Source: Novosphingobium profundi
Lineage (GTDB): Bacteria; Pseudomonadota; Alphaproteobacteria; Sphingomonadales; Sphingomonadaceae
Assembly (NCBI RefSeq): GCF_018491765.1
Contig: NZ_JABWCU010000005.1
Coordinates: 1 to 64,000 of the forward strand
Direction of reading: 5' to 3'
Length of the DNA: 64,000 bases
Part shown: in pieces, positions 16,566 through 24,982 of the stretch
Position numbering within the stretch: the stretch's first letter is position 1
Layout: each line of letters starts with the position of its first letter
The notes under the pieces: model-generated
The model's input: the letters and a program-made list of their open reading frames with translations, nothing else
Database searches by the model: none
What the model was told of the DNA's origin: nothing
Position numbers and translations under genes: made by a program

Positions 16566-16970
16566 CTTGCAAATCCTCCAATGACGTCAGCGGGGCCAGA
16601 CATGTCTGCGACCCGAAAGGTCGCCCCTCTGTTGGCAAGCCCGGCTGACAAAATCCGGTCTGTGGTACGATCCAGGTAACGGCGGCGACCGTGCCTGGAT
16701 GCAATGGACCTTCTGGGTGTTCTGATCTGCCTTTCCCGAAAATGAACACTGGTGCACGCTGGGGCGGTTGAACCGTCGGCCTGAGTGCATCGTGCGGTGA
16801 GTTGCATCAGATTGTATCACGCATCGGCGTGTTTCTGTGCTTCGGGTGCGACGGGTTTTAGTCGAGGACTTGATTTCGCAATTACTTGCGCGATTACAAA
16901 TTCGACAAGTCGTGTTTGGCTCGCGGTGTATTCCTGGGAACCTTTGCGCGTTCTTCGATTGCGAATCGCT
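16566..16970. other. 405-base intergenic region
   Basis: This region lies between the end of the histidine kinase gene and the start of the OmpA-family gene, both on the minus strand, so it should hold the latter's promoter and leader. I see a perfect 12-bp palindrome CAGACATGTCTG at 16597-16608 and directly beside it a hairpin at 16608-16624 (GCGACC/GGTCGC). The section 16840-16960 is noticeably AT-richer than its surroundings. No credible coding frame or RNA gene was recognised. Confidence 0.5.
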
Positions 16971-18392
16971 TCAGATCAGGGGGATCGCCAGAGTCGCACG
17001 AAGGCCAGCGACCGCGCCGTCGGGTGCGTGCCGGTTGGAGAGGACGAGCGAGCCGCCGTGCTGGTCGGCGATCGCGCGGGCGAGCGCGAGGCCCAGGCCT
17101 GCTCCGCCGGTGGAGGAGTTGCGCGAGGGGTCGCCGCGGGTGAACGGGTTCATCATCGCCTCGATCGCGCCCTCGGGAATGCCTGGGCCGTCGTCGTCGA
17201 TCACGATGACCGCCGATCCTTCCGCGCGCGACAGCGAGACCCGCGCTCGTTCGCCGTAACGCAGCGCGTTGCCGATGAGGTTGCGCAGCGCGCGGCGCAG
17301 CCAGGTGGAGCGCAGTTCGAGCGCCATGCGGCTGGTCTCGCCCAGTTCCACCGGCTCGCCCATGTCCTCGTATTCCTCGACCACCGAGACGACGAGCGCG
17401 GAAAGTTCGGTCCGCTCGAGCGGATCGCTCGGGCGCCCGACCCGCGCCAGCGAGAGAATGTCGTCGAGGGTGCGCACGATGTCCTCGATGGTGGAAGCCA
17501 TGCGCGCGCGTTCGGTATCGTCCTCGACCGATTCGATGCGCACGCGAAGCGCCGCCAGCGGGGTCTTGAGGTCATGCCCGATTGCGCCGAGCATCACGTC
17601 CTTCTCGTCGAGCAGGTCGGCGATGCGCGTTTCCATCGCGTTGTGTGCGAGGATCAGGCGGCGAACGTCGTCGGGGCCCGACGGCGAGAGCTGCCCTGCG
17701 AGGTCGCGCGTGATGGCGAATTCCTCGACGCGCGTGGTGAGCGCGGCGAGCGGGCGGCTCATCCGGCGCAGGATCAGCGCCACGGCACCGACCAGCACGG
17801 CGTAGATGACCAGGGTCTGCAGGATCAGCGGGAACAGCAGAATGTTCATCGCGCGCGGGCTTCGCACGCGTGTCACCAGCCATTCGTCGCTGCCCTTGAG
17901 GCGCACGCCCACGACCAGCAGGTGGTTGCTGAGCGCTTCGTCCATCGTCTGGCGATCGAACCCGCGCCGCTGCGCGTGATCGAGGAAGTGGTCGCGCGCG
18001 TCGGGGTCTTCGCTCAGCGTGCGGTGCACGATCACCACCTGGTCCGCGTCGAGCGACTGGTTGGCGAGGATGTCCGAGAACCGGGCTTCGGCGCGGCCGT
18101 CGCGTGTCTCGCCCGGCTTGACGGGCGAGGATGGCCGGTGTTCGAGCGGGAAGCCACGCGGCGGGGGACCGCCGAAGGGGGCGCCCTCGGGCTTGTCGTG
18201 CGGCTCGGGCGGCCGGCGTCCGCGGGTCTCCACCACCAGCCGGAAGGCGGCTGCGTTGAGCATGCCGTTCTCGTAGCTGTCACGCTGCGCGCTGTAGATC
18301 AGGAAGGCGCTCAGCGCCTGGACCAGCAGCAGCGCGGCGGCGACGGCCAGCAGCATCTGGCCCATCAGGCTGCGGGGGAGGAAGGCTTTCAT
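16971..18392 (-). CDS. sensor histidine kinase
   Basis: A 473-residue membrane kinase. Transmembrane segments lie at about 12-33 and 184-208 around a periplasmic domain that starts with a Pro-rich stretch (residues 58-95). A HAMP-like region follows, then the H box GHDLKTPLAALR with phosphoacceptor H273, an N box (LIGNALRYG) and G boxes (DDGPGIP and GAGLGLALA). It overlaps the response regulator gene by four bases (ATGA) and is surely its partner. An EF-hand protein gene lies upstream in the same direction, hinting at a divalent-cation signal. Confidence 0.9.
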   Translation of the reverse strand: MKAFLPRSLMGQMLLAVAAALLLVQALSAFLIYSAQRDSYENGMLNAAAFRLVVETRGRRPPEPHDKPEGAPFGGPPPRGFPLEHRPSSPVKPGETRDGRAEARFSDILANQSLDADQVVIVHRTLSEDPDARDHFLDHAQRRGFDRQTMDEALSNHLLVVGVRLKGSDEWLVTRVRSPRAMNILLFPLILQTLVIYAVLVGAVALILRRMSRPLAALTTRVEEFAITRDLAGQLSPSGPDDVRRLILAHNAMETRIADLLDEKDVMLGAIGHDLKTPLAALRVRIESVEDDTERARMASTIEDIVRTLDDILSLARVGRPSDPLERTELSALVVSVVEEYEDMGEPVELGETSRMALELRSTWLRRALRNLIGNALRYGERARVSLSRAEGSAVIVIDDDGPGIPEGAIEAMMNPFTRGDPSRNSSTGGAGLGLALARAIADQHGGSLVLSNRHAPDGAVAGLRATLAIPLI

Positions 18393-19123
18393 TCGTCGGC
18401 CAGCGCCACCCGTTTGACGTCGGCGGCGAGCATGTAGCCACCACCCCAGACGGTCTGGATGAGTTGCGGGTTGCGGCTGTCGGCCTCGATCTTGCGGCGC
18501 AGGCGGCTGACCTGGTTGTCGACCGCGCGATCGAACAGGTGCGCCTCGCGGCCCTGGACCATGTCGAGCAGGCGGTCGCGATCGAGCACCTGGCGGGGGT
18601 GTTCGAGAAAGGCCATGAGCAGGCGGAACTCGACCGAGGAGATCGCCACGACGGCGCCTTCGGCATCGGTCAGGCGGCGCTTGAGCGGATCGAGCGTCCA
18701 GCTCTCGAAGACGAAAGCCTCGTTCTCGGTCGCGGGCGGCCCGCCGCGCGCCGAGCGGCGTAGCACCGAGCGGATGCGGGCGACCAGTTCGCGTGGCTCG
18801 AACGGTTTGACGACGTAGTCGTCGGCGCCGATCTCGAGGCCGACGATGCGGTCGGTCGCCTCGCCCCGCGCGGTGAGGAAGATGACCGGCAGGTCCTGCG
18901 CTTCCACCAGGTGGCGGCAGAAGGAAAGGCCGTCCTCGCCCGGCATCATGATGTCGAGCAGGACGAGATCGACCTTTTCCTCGCGCAAGTGCGAACGCGC
19001 CTCGGCGGCGCTGCTCGCCTGGGTGACGGCAAACCCCTGGCGCGAGAGGTATTCGCCCAGGGGTTCACGCAGAGCCGCTTCGTCGTCGACGAGAAGCAGG
19101 CGGATCGGCGCGGTGTCGTTCAT
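18389..19123 (-). CDS. OmpR-family response regulator
   Basis: A 244-residue regulator. The receiver has the acidic pair D13/D14, the phosphorylated D57 in LLDIMMPGEDG, and the late lysine in YVVKPFEP. The C-terminal third is an OmpR/PhoB winged helix (EFRLLMAFLEHPRQVLDR and the DNQVSRLRRKIE recognition helix). The methionine at 19123 fits the receiver start; the frame upstream is not coding. It sits 43 bases after the EF-hand gene and overlaps the kinase gene. Confidence 0.92.
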   Translation of the reverse strand: MNDTAPIRLLLVDDEAALREPLGEYLSRQGFAVTQASSAAEARSHLREEKVDLVLLDIMMPGEDGLSFCRHLVEAQDLPVIFLTARGEATDRIVGLEIGADDYVVKPFEPRELVARIRSVLRRSARGGPPATENEAFVFESWTLDPLKRRLTDAEGAVVAISSVEFRLLMAFLEHPRQVLDRDRLLDMVQGREAHLFDRAVDNQVSRLRRKIEADSRNPQLIQTVWGGGYMLAADVKRVALADE

Positions 19124-19166
19124 ATCAATTCCCAGTATTGCCTTCGGACGTCGCCGCGCCGCTTGG

Positions 19167-19964
19167 TCAGTTCGCCTTGCCTTGGGCCGGAGCCTGGGGC
19201 GGGGGACCCTTGGAGCCCTTGAACTGGCTGCGCATCTTGTCGTGGAACGCCTTGCGCTCTTCGGCGGTGATCTGTCCATCCTTATTGGTGTCGACTTCGT
19301 CGAAGTGCTTGATGGCCGAGGCGGCGAATTCGGACTTGGTGATGGCGCCGTCCTTGTTGGCGTCGGCATCGCGCATCATCATCATGCCGCCGCCCATGTG
19401 GCCACGACCCATGCGGGGGCCGTGGTGGCGGTCGTGATGGCGACCCTTGCCCGGGCCCATCGCGTCGGGTCCCATAGCGTTGGGGCCGTCCATGCCGGGG
19501 CCGGCGTCACCGGGAGGCGGCGGGCCGTCCATGTCCGGACCACCATCGCCCGGAGGCGGGGGCGGTGGGCCATCCATGCCAGGCCCGTCCATTGCGGGTC
19601 CACCCATGCCGGGGCCGCGATCACCATGTGGTCCCTTGGCAGCGAGGAACTCGGCCCTGGAGATGGAGCCGTCCTTGTTGGTGTCGAGCGCCTCGAACAT
19701 CCGGGTGCGACGTTCGGTCTGGCGGGCCTCGCGGTCGGCCTGGTCAATCTTGCCGTCCTTGTTGACGTCCATGCGGGTGAACATCGCCTCGGCGGCGGCC
19801 TGCGCTTCGGCGCGGGTGACCACGCCATCGCCGTTGGCGTCCATGGTAGGGCGGTTCTTGCCGCCGGGCCCGCCGGGACCGCCGGCCTGGGCATAGGCGA
19901 CGCCGCCCAGGGCCAGGGTCGCGGCCGTAAGGCTCAGCGTTATGGTCTTCATCCTGGTGTTCAT
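19167..19964 (-). CDS. secreted EF-hand protein with Gly/Pro/Met linker
   Basis: A 265-residue exported protein with a signal peptide (residues 1-26, ending AYAQA). Five canonical EF-hand loops are visible at about 42-53, 66-77, 94-105, 201-212 and 225-236, each of the DxNxDG or DxNKDG form. Between the third and fourth lies an 88-residue low-complexity linker made of Gly, Pro, Met and Asp repeats followed by a His/Arg-rich and poly-Met section. Calcium binding in the periplasm is very likely. The Met/His-rich section could bind another metal. The start at 19964 follows GAGAAG. A two-component system follows in the same direction. Confidence 0.85.
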   Translation of the reverse strand: MNTRMKTITLSLTAATLALGGVAYAQAGGPGGPGGKNRPTMDANGDGVVTRAEAQAAAEAMFTRMDVNKDGKIDQADREARQTERRTRMFEALDTNKDGSISRAEFLAAKGPHGDRGPGMGGPAMDGPGMDGPPPPPPGDGGPDMDGPPPPGDAGPGMDGPNAMGPDAMGPGKGRHHDRHHGPRMGRGHMGGGMMMMRDADANKDGAITKSEFAASAIKHFDEVDTNKDGQITAEERKAFHDKMRSQFKGSKGPPPQAPAQGKAN

Positions 19965-20169
19965 CGTTCTTCTCTCTCGTGTCCCAAAAGCGAATTGGAT
20001 GAAAGCCGCAAGAAAGCGGGAAGTGAGGGGGAAGTTGCTGCCTCGCGACTTTCTGATCTTCGTTCTAAACACCGCTTGTCGCGCAAGTTTGCCGTGCGGG
20101 GCGATTTTTGTCGCGAATTGTCTCGTTTGGGTCACTGTGTTCAGATTGGCGAAAGGCGGGCGAAATCGG

Positions 20170-20577
20170 TTATCCGCGCGGTCGGTGCCGGGTGTCCTTA
20201 CCCGCCGTGATGAACAGGACGCTGGCGTGCTGCGCGATGTCGGCGGTGTGCCAGACACCGGCCGGGTTGATGGCGTAGTGGCCGGGGCCAAGCACGGTCG
20301 CGACCTGGCCCCCCTCGTCCTTCTCCTGGATGAGCGTGATCTCGCCCTTCGTGCATACGACCACTTCGTCGCCGCAGGGGTGCATTTCCCAACTGTCCCA
20401 GTCGCAGGAGAATTCGTAGCCGGAGACGAGGCGTCCCTCGGCCCCGTCCGCCACGTGGCGTGCGGCGTAGGCCTCGTACCACTCCATGGTCCCCGTGTGG
20501 GGCGGCTGGACCTCGGCTCGCCCGCCCAGGCCCAGGTGGATCGGGTTCGAGACCAGTTCGTGTGCCGCCTCAGCCAT
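20170..20577 (-). CDS. cupin-domain protein
   Basis: A 135-residue cupin. The barrel motifs are around EMHPCGDEVVVCTKGEITL and GPGHYAINPAGVWHTADI. The histidines and glutamate typical of a metal site are partly present, so an enzymatic role is possible but not assignable. The methionine at 20577 is chosen because the upstream sequence in the frame overlaps the next gene and is not cupin-like. It lies 35 bases after the Xaa-Pro peptidase gene. Confidence 0.78.
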   Translation of the reverse strand: MAEAAHELVSNPIHLGLGGRAEVQPPHTGTMEWYEAYAARHVADGAEGRLVSGYEFSCDWDSWEMHPCGDEVVVCTKGEITLIQEKDEGGQVATVLGPGHYAINPAGVWHTADIAQHASVLFITAGKDTRHRPRG

Positions 20578-20612
20578 GGCCGGGTCCTTTCGGGTTTTCG
20601 TGTGGGCCCCGC

Positions 20613-22433
20613 TCAGAGCGGGGCGCATTGCGCCTCGAGCCAGGCGCGCTCCGCACCCTCGAGCTGCGGGCCGACAAGCGCGAGGACACGCGCATGATAG
20701 TCGTTCCACCAGGCGATTTCACCTGAGTCGAGGAGGTCGGTGTCGACCAGGCGTCGTTCGATCGGCGCGAAGGTCAGCGTCTCGAAGCCGAGGAAGTCGT
20801 TTTCGCTTCCCGCGATCTCGCGCGGAACGACGAGCACGAGGTTCTCGATGCGGATGCCGTAGGCACCCGGCTTGTAGTATCCTGGCTCGTTCGAGAGGAT
20901 CATGCCCGGCAGGAGTGGCTGGTCGGTGCCCGGCTGGCCACCGCCCGACTTGGCGATGCGCTGAGGGCCTTCGTGGACACCCAGGAAACTGCCCACCCCG
21001 TGTCCGGTGCCGTGGGCGTAGTCGAGCCCGGCCTGCCACAGCGCGTGGCGCGCAAGCACGTCGAGCTGGCTGCCGGTGGTGCCCTTCGGGAAGGCCACGC
21101 GATCGAGCGCGATGTGACCCTTGAGCACGCGGGTGAAGCGGTCCTTGACCTCGGCGCCGGGGGCCTCGGGGCCGATCCAGACGGTGCGGGTGATGTCCGT
21201 GGTCCCGGCGGGGTACTGCCCGCCCGAATCACACAAGTAGACCGAGTTGGGCGCGAGCGTGAGATCGCTCTCCTCGCTCACCGCGTAGTGCGGCAGCGCG
21301 GCGTGAGGGCCCGCGCCCGAAATCGTGTTGAACGAGGTGTCGCGAAGGTCCGCGCACATCTGCCGAAAGCCCAGCAACTTGTCCGAGGCCGAGAGCTCGG
21401 TGACGGTGCCCTTGGGGCCTTCGAGGGAGAGCCAGTGCAGGAAGCGCGCGATGGCCGCGCCGTCGCGCTCCTGCGCATCGCGCTGGCCCTGCTGCTCGAC
21501 CGGGTTCTTGATCGCCTTGGGCAGGACGACCGGATCGCGCGCCTCGATGACGTGTGCGCCGGCGTCATGCAGCGCCTGGAAGATGGCGGCAACGGCGTTG
21601 TCGGGGTCGAGCGCGACGCGCTTGCCCGAAAGCTGCGCGAGACCTTCGGTGAAGGCCTTGCGCGGGTGGATGGCAACGGCGTTGCCCAGGTGCTGGCGCA
21701 GTTCGGGTGTGACCTTCTCCTCGGCAATGAAAAGGTCGGCGGTGCCGTCGGCATGGGCGATCACATAGGACAGCGCGACCGGGGTGTGGACGACGTCGGT
21801 GCCGCGAATATTCAGCAGCCAGGCCACCGAATCGAGCGCGGAAATGACGGTGGCGTCGATCTTGCGGGCGCTGAGCCCCTCGGCGATATGGGCGCGCTTG
21901 GCCTCGCTCGAGACGCCGGCGAACTCTTCGGCGTGGACGAGCGCGACGGCGGGCGAGGGCGCGGGCTGGTCGGTCCAGACGGCGTCGATCGGGTTGCTCT
22001 CGAGTGCGACGAGCGAGGCGCCCTTCTCGGCGAGCGCGACTTCGACCGTGCGCACCCAGTGCGACGTGTGGAGCCAGGCGTCGTAGCCGATCCTGTCGCC
22101 TTCGCGGACATGGTCGGCGAGCCATTGCGCGTGGCTGGTCTGGGGGACGCTTTCGTAGGCGTAGTAGCGGGCATCGACCTGCTCGCGCACCTGCACGGTG
22201 TAGCGCCCGTCGGTGAACATCGCCGCGGCGGGGTCGCGCGTCGCGTCGGCGAGCACGATGGCCGATCCGGCCGAGCCGCCAAAGCCCGTCAGCCAGGCGA
22301 GGCGCTGGGCATAGGCGCCCACGTATTCGCTCATGTGTTCATCGCAGATCGGCACGACGAAGCCGTCGAGGCCCCGGTTCGTCAGTTCCTGGCGCAGCGC
22401 TTCGAGGCGCGCTTCATGGGTGTTCATCAGCAT
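20613..22433 (-). CDS. Xaa-Pro aminopeptidase (M24 family)
   Basis: A 606-residue M24B metallopeptidase of the long three-domain type found in alphaproteobacteria and eukaryotes. Two creatinase-like N-terminal domains precede the pita-bread catalytic domain, whose dinuclear metal ligands are visible in CDSGGQYPAGTTDITR (two Asp), HGTGHGVG (His), ILSNEPGYY (Glu) and GFETLTF (Glu). It removes an N-terminal residue before proline. Two close starts, 22433 and 22427, are possible. It is divergent from an oligopeptidase gene, so peptide degradation is a shared theme. Confidence 0.9.
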   Translation of the reverse strand: MLMNTHEARLEALRQELTNRGLDGFVVPICDEHMSEYVGAYAQRLAWLTGFGGSAGSAIVLADATRDPAAAMFTDGRYTVQVREQVDARYYAYESVPQTSHAQWLADHVREGDRIGYDAWLHTSHWVRTVEVALAEKGASLVALESNPIDAVWTDQPAPSPAVALVHAEEFAGVSSEAKRAHIAEGLSARKIDATVISALDSVAWLLNIRGTDVVHTPVALSYVIAHADGTADLFIAEEKVTPELRQHLGNAVAIHPRKAFTEGLAQLSGKRVALDPDNAVAAIFQALHDAGAHVIEARDPVVLPKAIKNPVEQQGQRDAQERDGAAIARFLHWLSLEGPKGTVTELSASDKLLGFRQMCADLRDTSFNTISGAGPHAALPHYAVSEESDLTLAPNSVYLCDSGGQYPAGTTDITRTVWIGPEAPGAEVKDRFTRVLKGHIALDRVAFPKGTTGSQLDVLARHALWQAGLDYAHGTGHGVGSFLGVHEGPQRIAKSGGGQPGTDQPLLPGMILSNEPGYYKPGAYGIRIENLVLVVPREIAGSENDFLGFETLTFAPIERRLVDTDLLDSGEIAWWNDYHARVLALVGPQLEGAERAWLEAQCAPL

Positions 22434-22475
22434 TGTTTTTCTGTCCGGCTTGCGGGTTCCATGGTGCACACATAG

Positions 22476-24566
22476 ATGCAGGGCATGGCAGATTCCACCC
22501 AAGCACCCGTTTCGCCCCCCGTCGCGGCGAAGAAGCCCCATTCCTTCACGATGCACGGGACGAGAGTTTCGGACGACTATGCCTGGCTGCGCGATCCGGG
22601 CTATCCCGAGGTGACCGACATCGAAGTGCTCGCCCACCTCGAGGCGGAGAACCGCTGGTTCGAGGCCCGCATGGCGCCGCACCAGGACCGGATCGACACG
22701 CTTTTCACCGAGATGCGCGCGCGCATCAAGGAAGCCGACACCTCCGTCCCGCAGAAGGACGGCGACTACCTGTACTGGATCGAGTTCGAGGAAGGCGCCG
22801 AGTACAAGAAGTGGTGGCGCCGTCCCGTCGCCGCTGGTGACGATGCGGGCGCGAACGAGTTGATCCTCGACGAGGTCGCGTTGGCCGAGGGCAAGGAGTA
22901 CTTCCGTCTCGGTGCGATCTCGGTCAGCACGAGCGGCAAGCTGCTCGCCTTTTCGATCGACGACAACGGCTCGGAGCGCTTCACCGCTTACGTCAAGAAC
23001 CTGGCGACCGGCGAAATGCTGGCGGACGAGATCCCCGGCACGCTTTCGGCCCTGGTCTGGGTCGCAAACGACACCGGCCTCGTCTACTCGCTCGCCAACG
23101 AGCAGTGGCGCACCGACAACGCCCGGCTGCACTGGCTCGGCCAACCCCTGGAAAGCGATATTGAGATCTACCACGAGGACGACGACGGCTTCCGCGTCGG
23201 CGCCTCGCTCTCGTCGAACGAGAAGTGGCTGATCATCGGCGCCAGCGACCACGAGACGAGCGAGGCCTGGCTGGTCCCCGCCAACGATCCGCTGGGGGAA
23301 CAGGTCCTCGTCAAGCCGCGCGAGAAGGGCGTCGAGTACGACGTCGACGAGCGCGAGGGCGTGCTCTACATCCACGCCAACGACACCCATGAGAACTTCC
23401 GCCTTGCCACCGCGCCGCTTGCCTCGCCTAGCGAATGGACGACGCTGATCGAAGGCTCGGACGAGTTCTACCTGACCGGGGTCGACCTGTTCCGCGATTT
23501 CTACGTGATCGAGGGGCGCGAGCGCGGGCTCGATCGGATCGCGGTCCACTATTACGACGATCCCGCGCGCATCGAACCTATCGATTTTCCCGAGGCGAGC
23601 TATTCGGCGGGGCTTTCGAGCAATCCCGAGTGGCACACCGACAAGCTGCGGCTGTCCTACGAATCGATGGTCAAGCCCGCCTCGGTGATGGACTACGACG
23701 TCGCCGCGAAGACCCTCGAGACGCTCAAGGTCCAGGAAATTCCTTCGGGCTACGACGAAAGCCTCTACGCGACCGAGCGACTCGAGATCGAGGCACGCGA
23801 CGGCACGCTGATCCCGGTCTCGGTGGTTTACCGCAGGGACCGCACCGGAGCGGGGCCGCTGCACCTTTACGGTTACGGAGCCTATGGCATCGCGATCGAT
23901 CCGGGCTTTTCGACCGCGCGCCTCAGCCTCGTCGATCGTGGCTTCGCCTATGCCATCGCGCATATCCGGGGCGGCGACGACATGGGGCGTGCCTGGTACA
24001 AGGCGGGCAAGCTCGACCAGCGGACCAACACCTTCAACGACTTCGTCGATTGCGCGAAGGGCCTCGTCGCGCGCGGCTTCACGAGCGCGGGCCAGATCTC
24101 GATCTCGGGCGGATCGGCGGGGGGCGAACTGATGGGCGCGGTGATCAACTCTGATCCCGAGCTGTGGGGCGCGGTGGTGGCCCATGTGCCCTTCGTCGAC
24201 GTGCTCAACACGATGCTCGACGAGGACCTGCCGCTGACCCCCGGTGAATGGCCTGAATGGGGCAACCCGATCACCGACCCCGCTGCCTTCGCGCATATCC
24301 TGAGCTACAGCCCGTATGACCGGGTCGAGGCCAAGGCCTATCCCCCGCTGATGGTGACCGCCGGGCTCAACGACCCGCGGGTGACCTATTGGGAACCGGC
24401 CAAGTGGGTGGCCAAGCTGCGCGAGGTCAAGACCGACGCCAACGAGCTGATCCTCAAGACCAACATGGGCGCGGGCCACGGCGGCAAGTCGGGCCGTTTC
24501 GAAAGCCTGAAGGAGACGGCAGAGGAATTCGCCTTCATCCTCTGGCAGCTCGGCATCGAGGGCTGA
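22476..24566 (+). CDS. ptrB: oligopeptidase B (S9A family)
   Basis: A 696-residue serine oligopeptidase with an N-terminal beta-propeller and a C-terminal alpha/beta-hydrolase. The catalytic triad is S547 in SGGSAGG, D633 in GLNDPRV and H668 in GAGHGGKSG. It should cleave short peptides after basic residues in the cytoplasm. The ATG at 22476 or the one three codons later may be the start. It is divergent from the Xaa-Pro peptidase with 42 bases between starts, so both promoters lie in or next to each other's coding region. Confidence 0.9.
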   Translation: MQGMADSTQAPVSPPVAAKKPHSFTMHGTRVSDDYAWLRDPGYPEVTDIEVLAHLEAENRWFEARMAPHQDRIDTLFTEMRARIKEADTSVPQKDGDYLYWIEFEEGAEYKKWWRRPVAAGDDAGANELILDEVALAEGKEYFRLGAISVSTSGKLLAFSIDDNGSERFTAYVKNLATGEMLADEIPGTLSALVWVANDTGLVYSLANEQWRTDNARLHWLGQPLESDIEIYHEDDDGFRVGASLSSNEKWLIIGASDHETSEAWLVPANDPLGEQVLVKPREKGVEYDVDEREGVLYIHANDTHENFRLATAPLASPSEWTTLIEGSDEFYLTGVDLFRDFYVIEGRERGLDRIAVHYYDDPARIEPIDFPEASYSAGLSSNPEWHTDKLRLSYESMVKPASVMDYDVAAKTLETLKVQEIPSGYDESLYATERLEIEARDGTLIPVSVVYRRDRTGAGPLHLYGYGAYGIAIDPGFSTARLSLVDRGFAYAIAHIRGGDDMGRAWYKAGKLDQRTNTFNDFVDCAKGLVARGFTSAGQISISGGSAGGELMGAVINSDPELWGAVVAHVPFVDVLNTMLDEDLPLTPGEWPEWGNPITDPAAFAHILSYSPYDRVEAKAYPPLMVTAGLNDPRVTYWEPAKWVAKLREVKTDANELILKTNMGAGHGGKSGRFESLKETAEEFAFILWQLGIEG

Positions 24567-24574
24567 GCGCGCGT

Positions 24575-24982
24575 ATGGCAGAGCCCTTCATCCGTACCTT
24601 CACGGCGGGGCCCGAGCACATCGACCAGCTCGGCCACGTCAACAACGCAGTGTGGGTGCAGTGGATGGAGGAAATCTCGGTCGCGCACTGGGAGGCGGTC
24701 GCGCCGCCTGCGCACCAGGCGGCCTACGTCTGGGTCGTGACCCGCCACGAGATCGACTACCGCGGCAACATCCGCGAAGGCGAGGGCGTCACCGCGCGCA
24801 CCTGGATTCCCGATCCGCCCAAGGGCGCGACGTTCGATCGCTGCGTCGAATTTCGCAGCGACGCGGGGCGGCCTCTCGTACGTTCGCGCACGACCTGGGC
24901 GGTGATCGACCTTGCCAGCGGCCGCCCGATCCGCATTCCCTCCGAGGTCGCCGCACCGTTCTGGAACGGCGCGGATTCCTAG
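24575..24982 (+). CDS. acyl-CoA thioesterase (hotdog fold)
   Basis: A 135-residue single hotdog-fold thioesterase of the YbgC/FadM type. The catalytic aspartate D17 lies in HIDQLGHVNNAVW, the family signature. It should hydrolyse acyl-CoA in the cytoplasm; chain-length preference is unknown. It starts eight bases after ptrB and may be co-transcribed. Its last bases overlap the stop of the convergent cyclase gene. Confidence 0.85.
   Translation: MAEPFIRTFTAGPEHIDQLGHVNNAVWVQWMEEISVAHWEAVAPPAHQAAYVWVVTRHEIDYRGNIREGEGVTARTWIPDPPKGATFDRCVEFRSDAGRPLVRSRTTWAVIDLASGRPIRIPSEVAAPFWNGADS

Noticed and set aside
16587..16820. Short minus-strand frame of 77 residues before the OmpA-family gene
   Set aside because: No ribosome binding site or family; lies where the promoter and leader are expected.
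20613..24479. A 1288-residue open frame on the minus strand
   Set aside because: Only the last 606 residues match a protein family; the rest is antisense to the oligopeptidase gene and open by GC bias.
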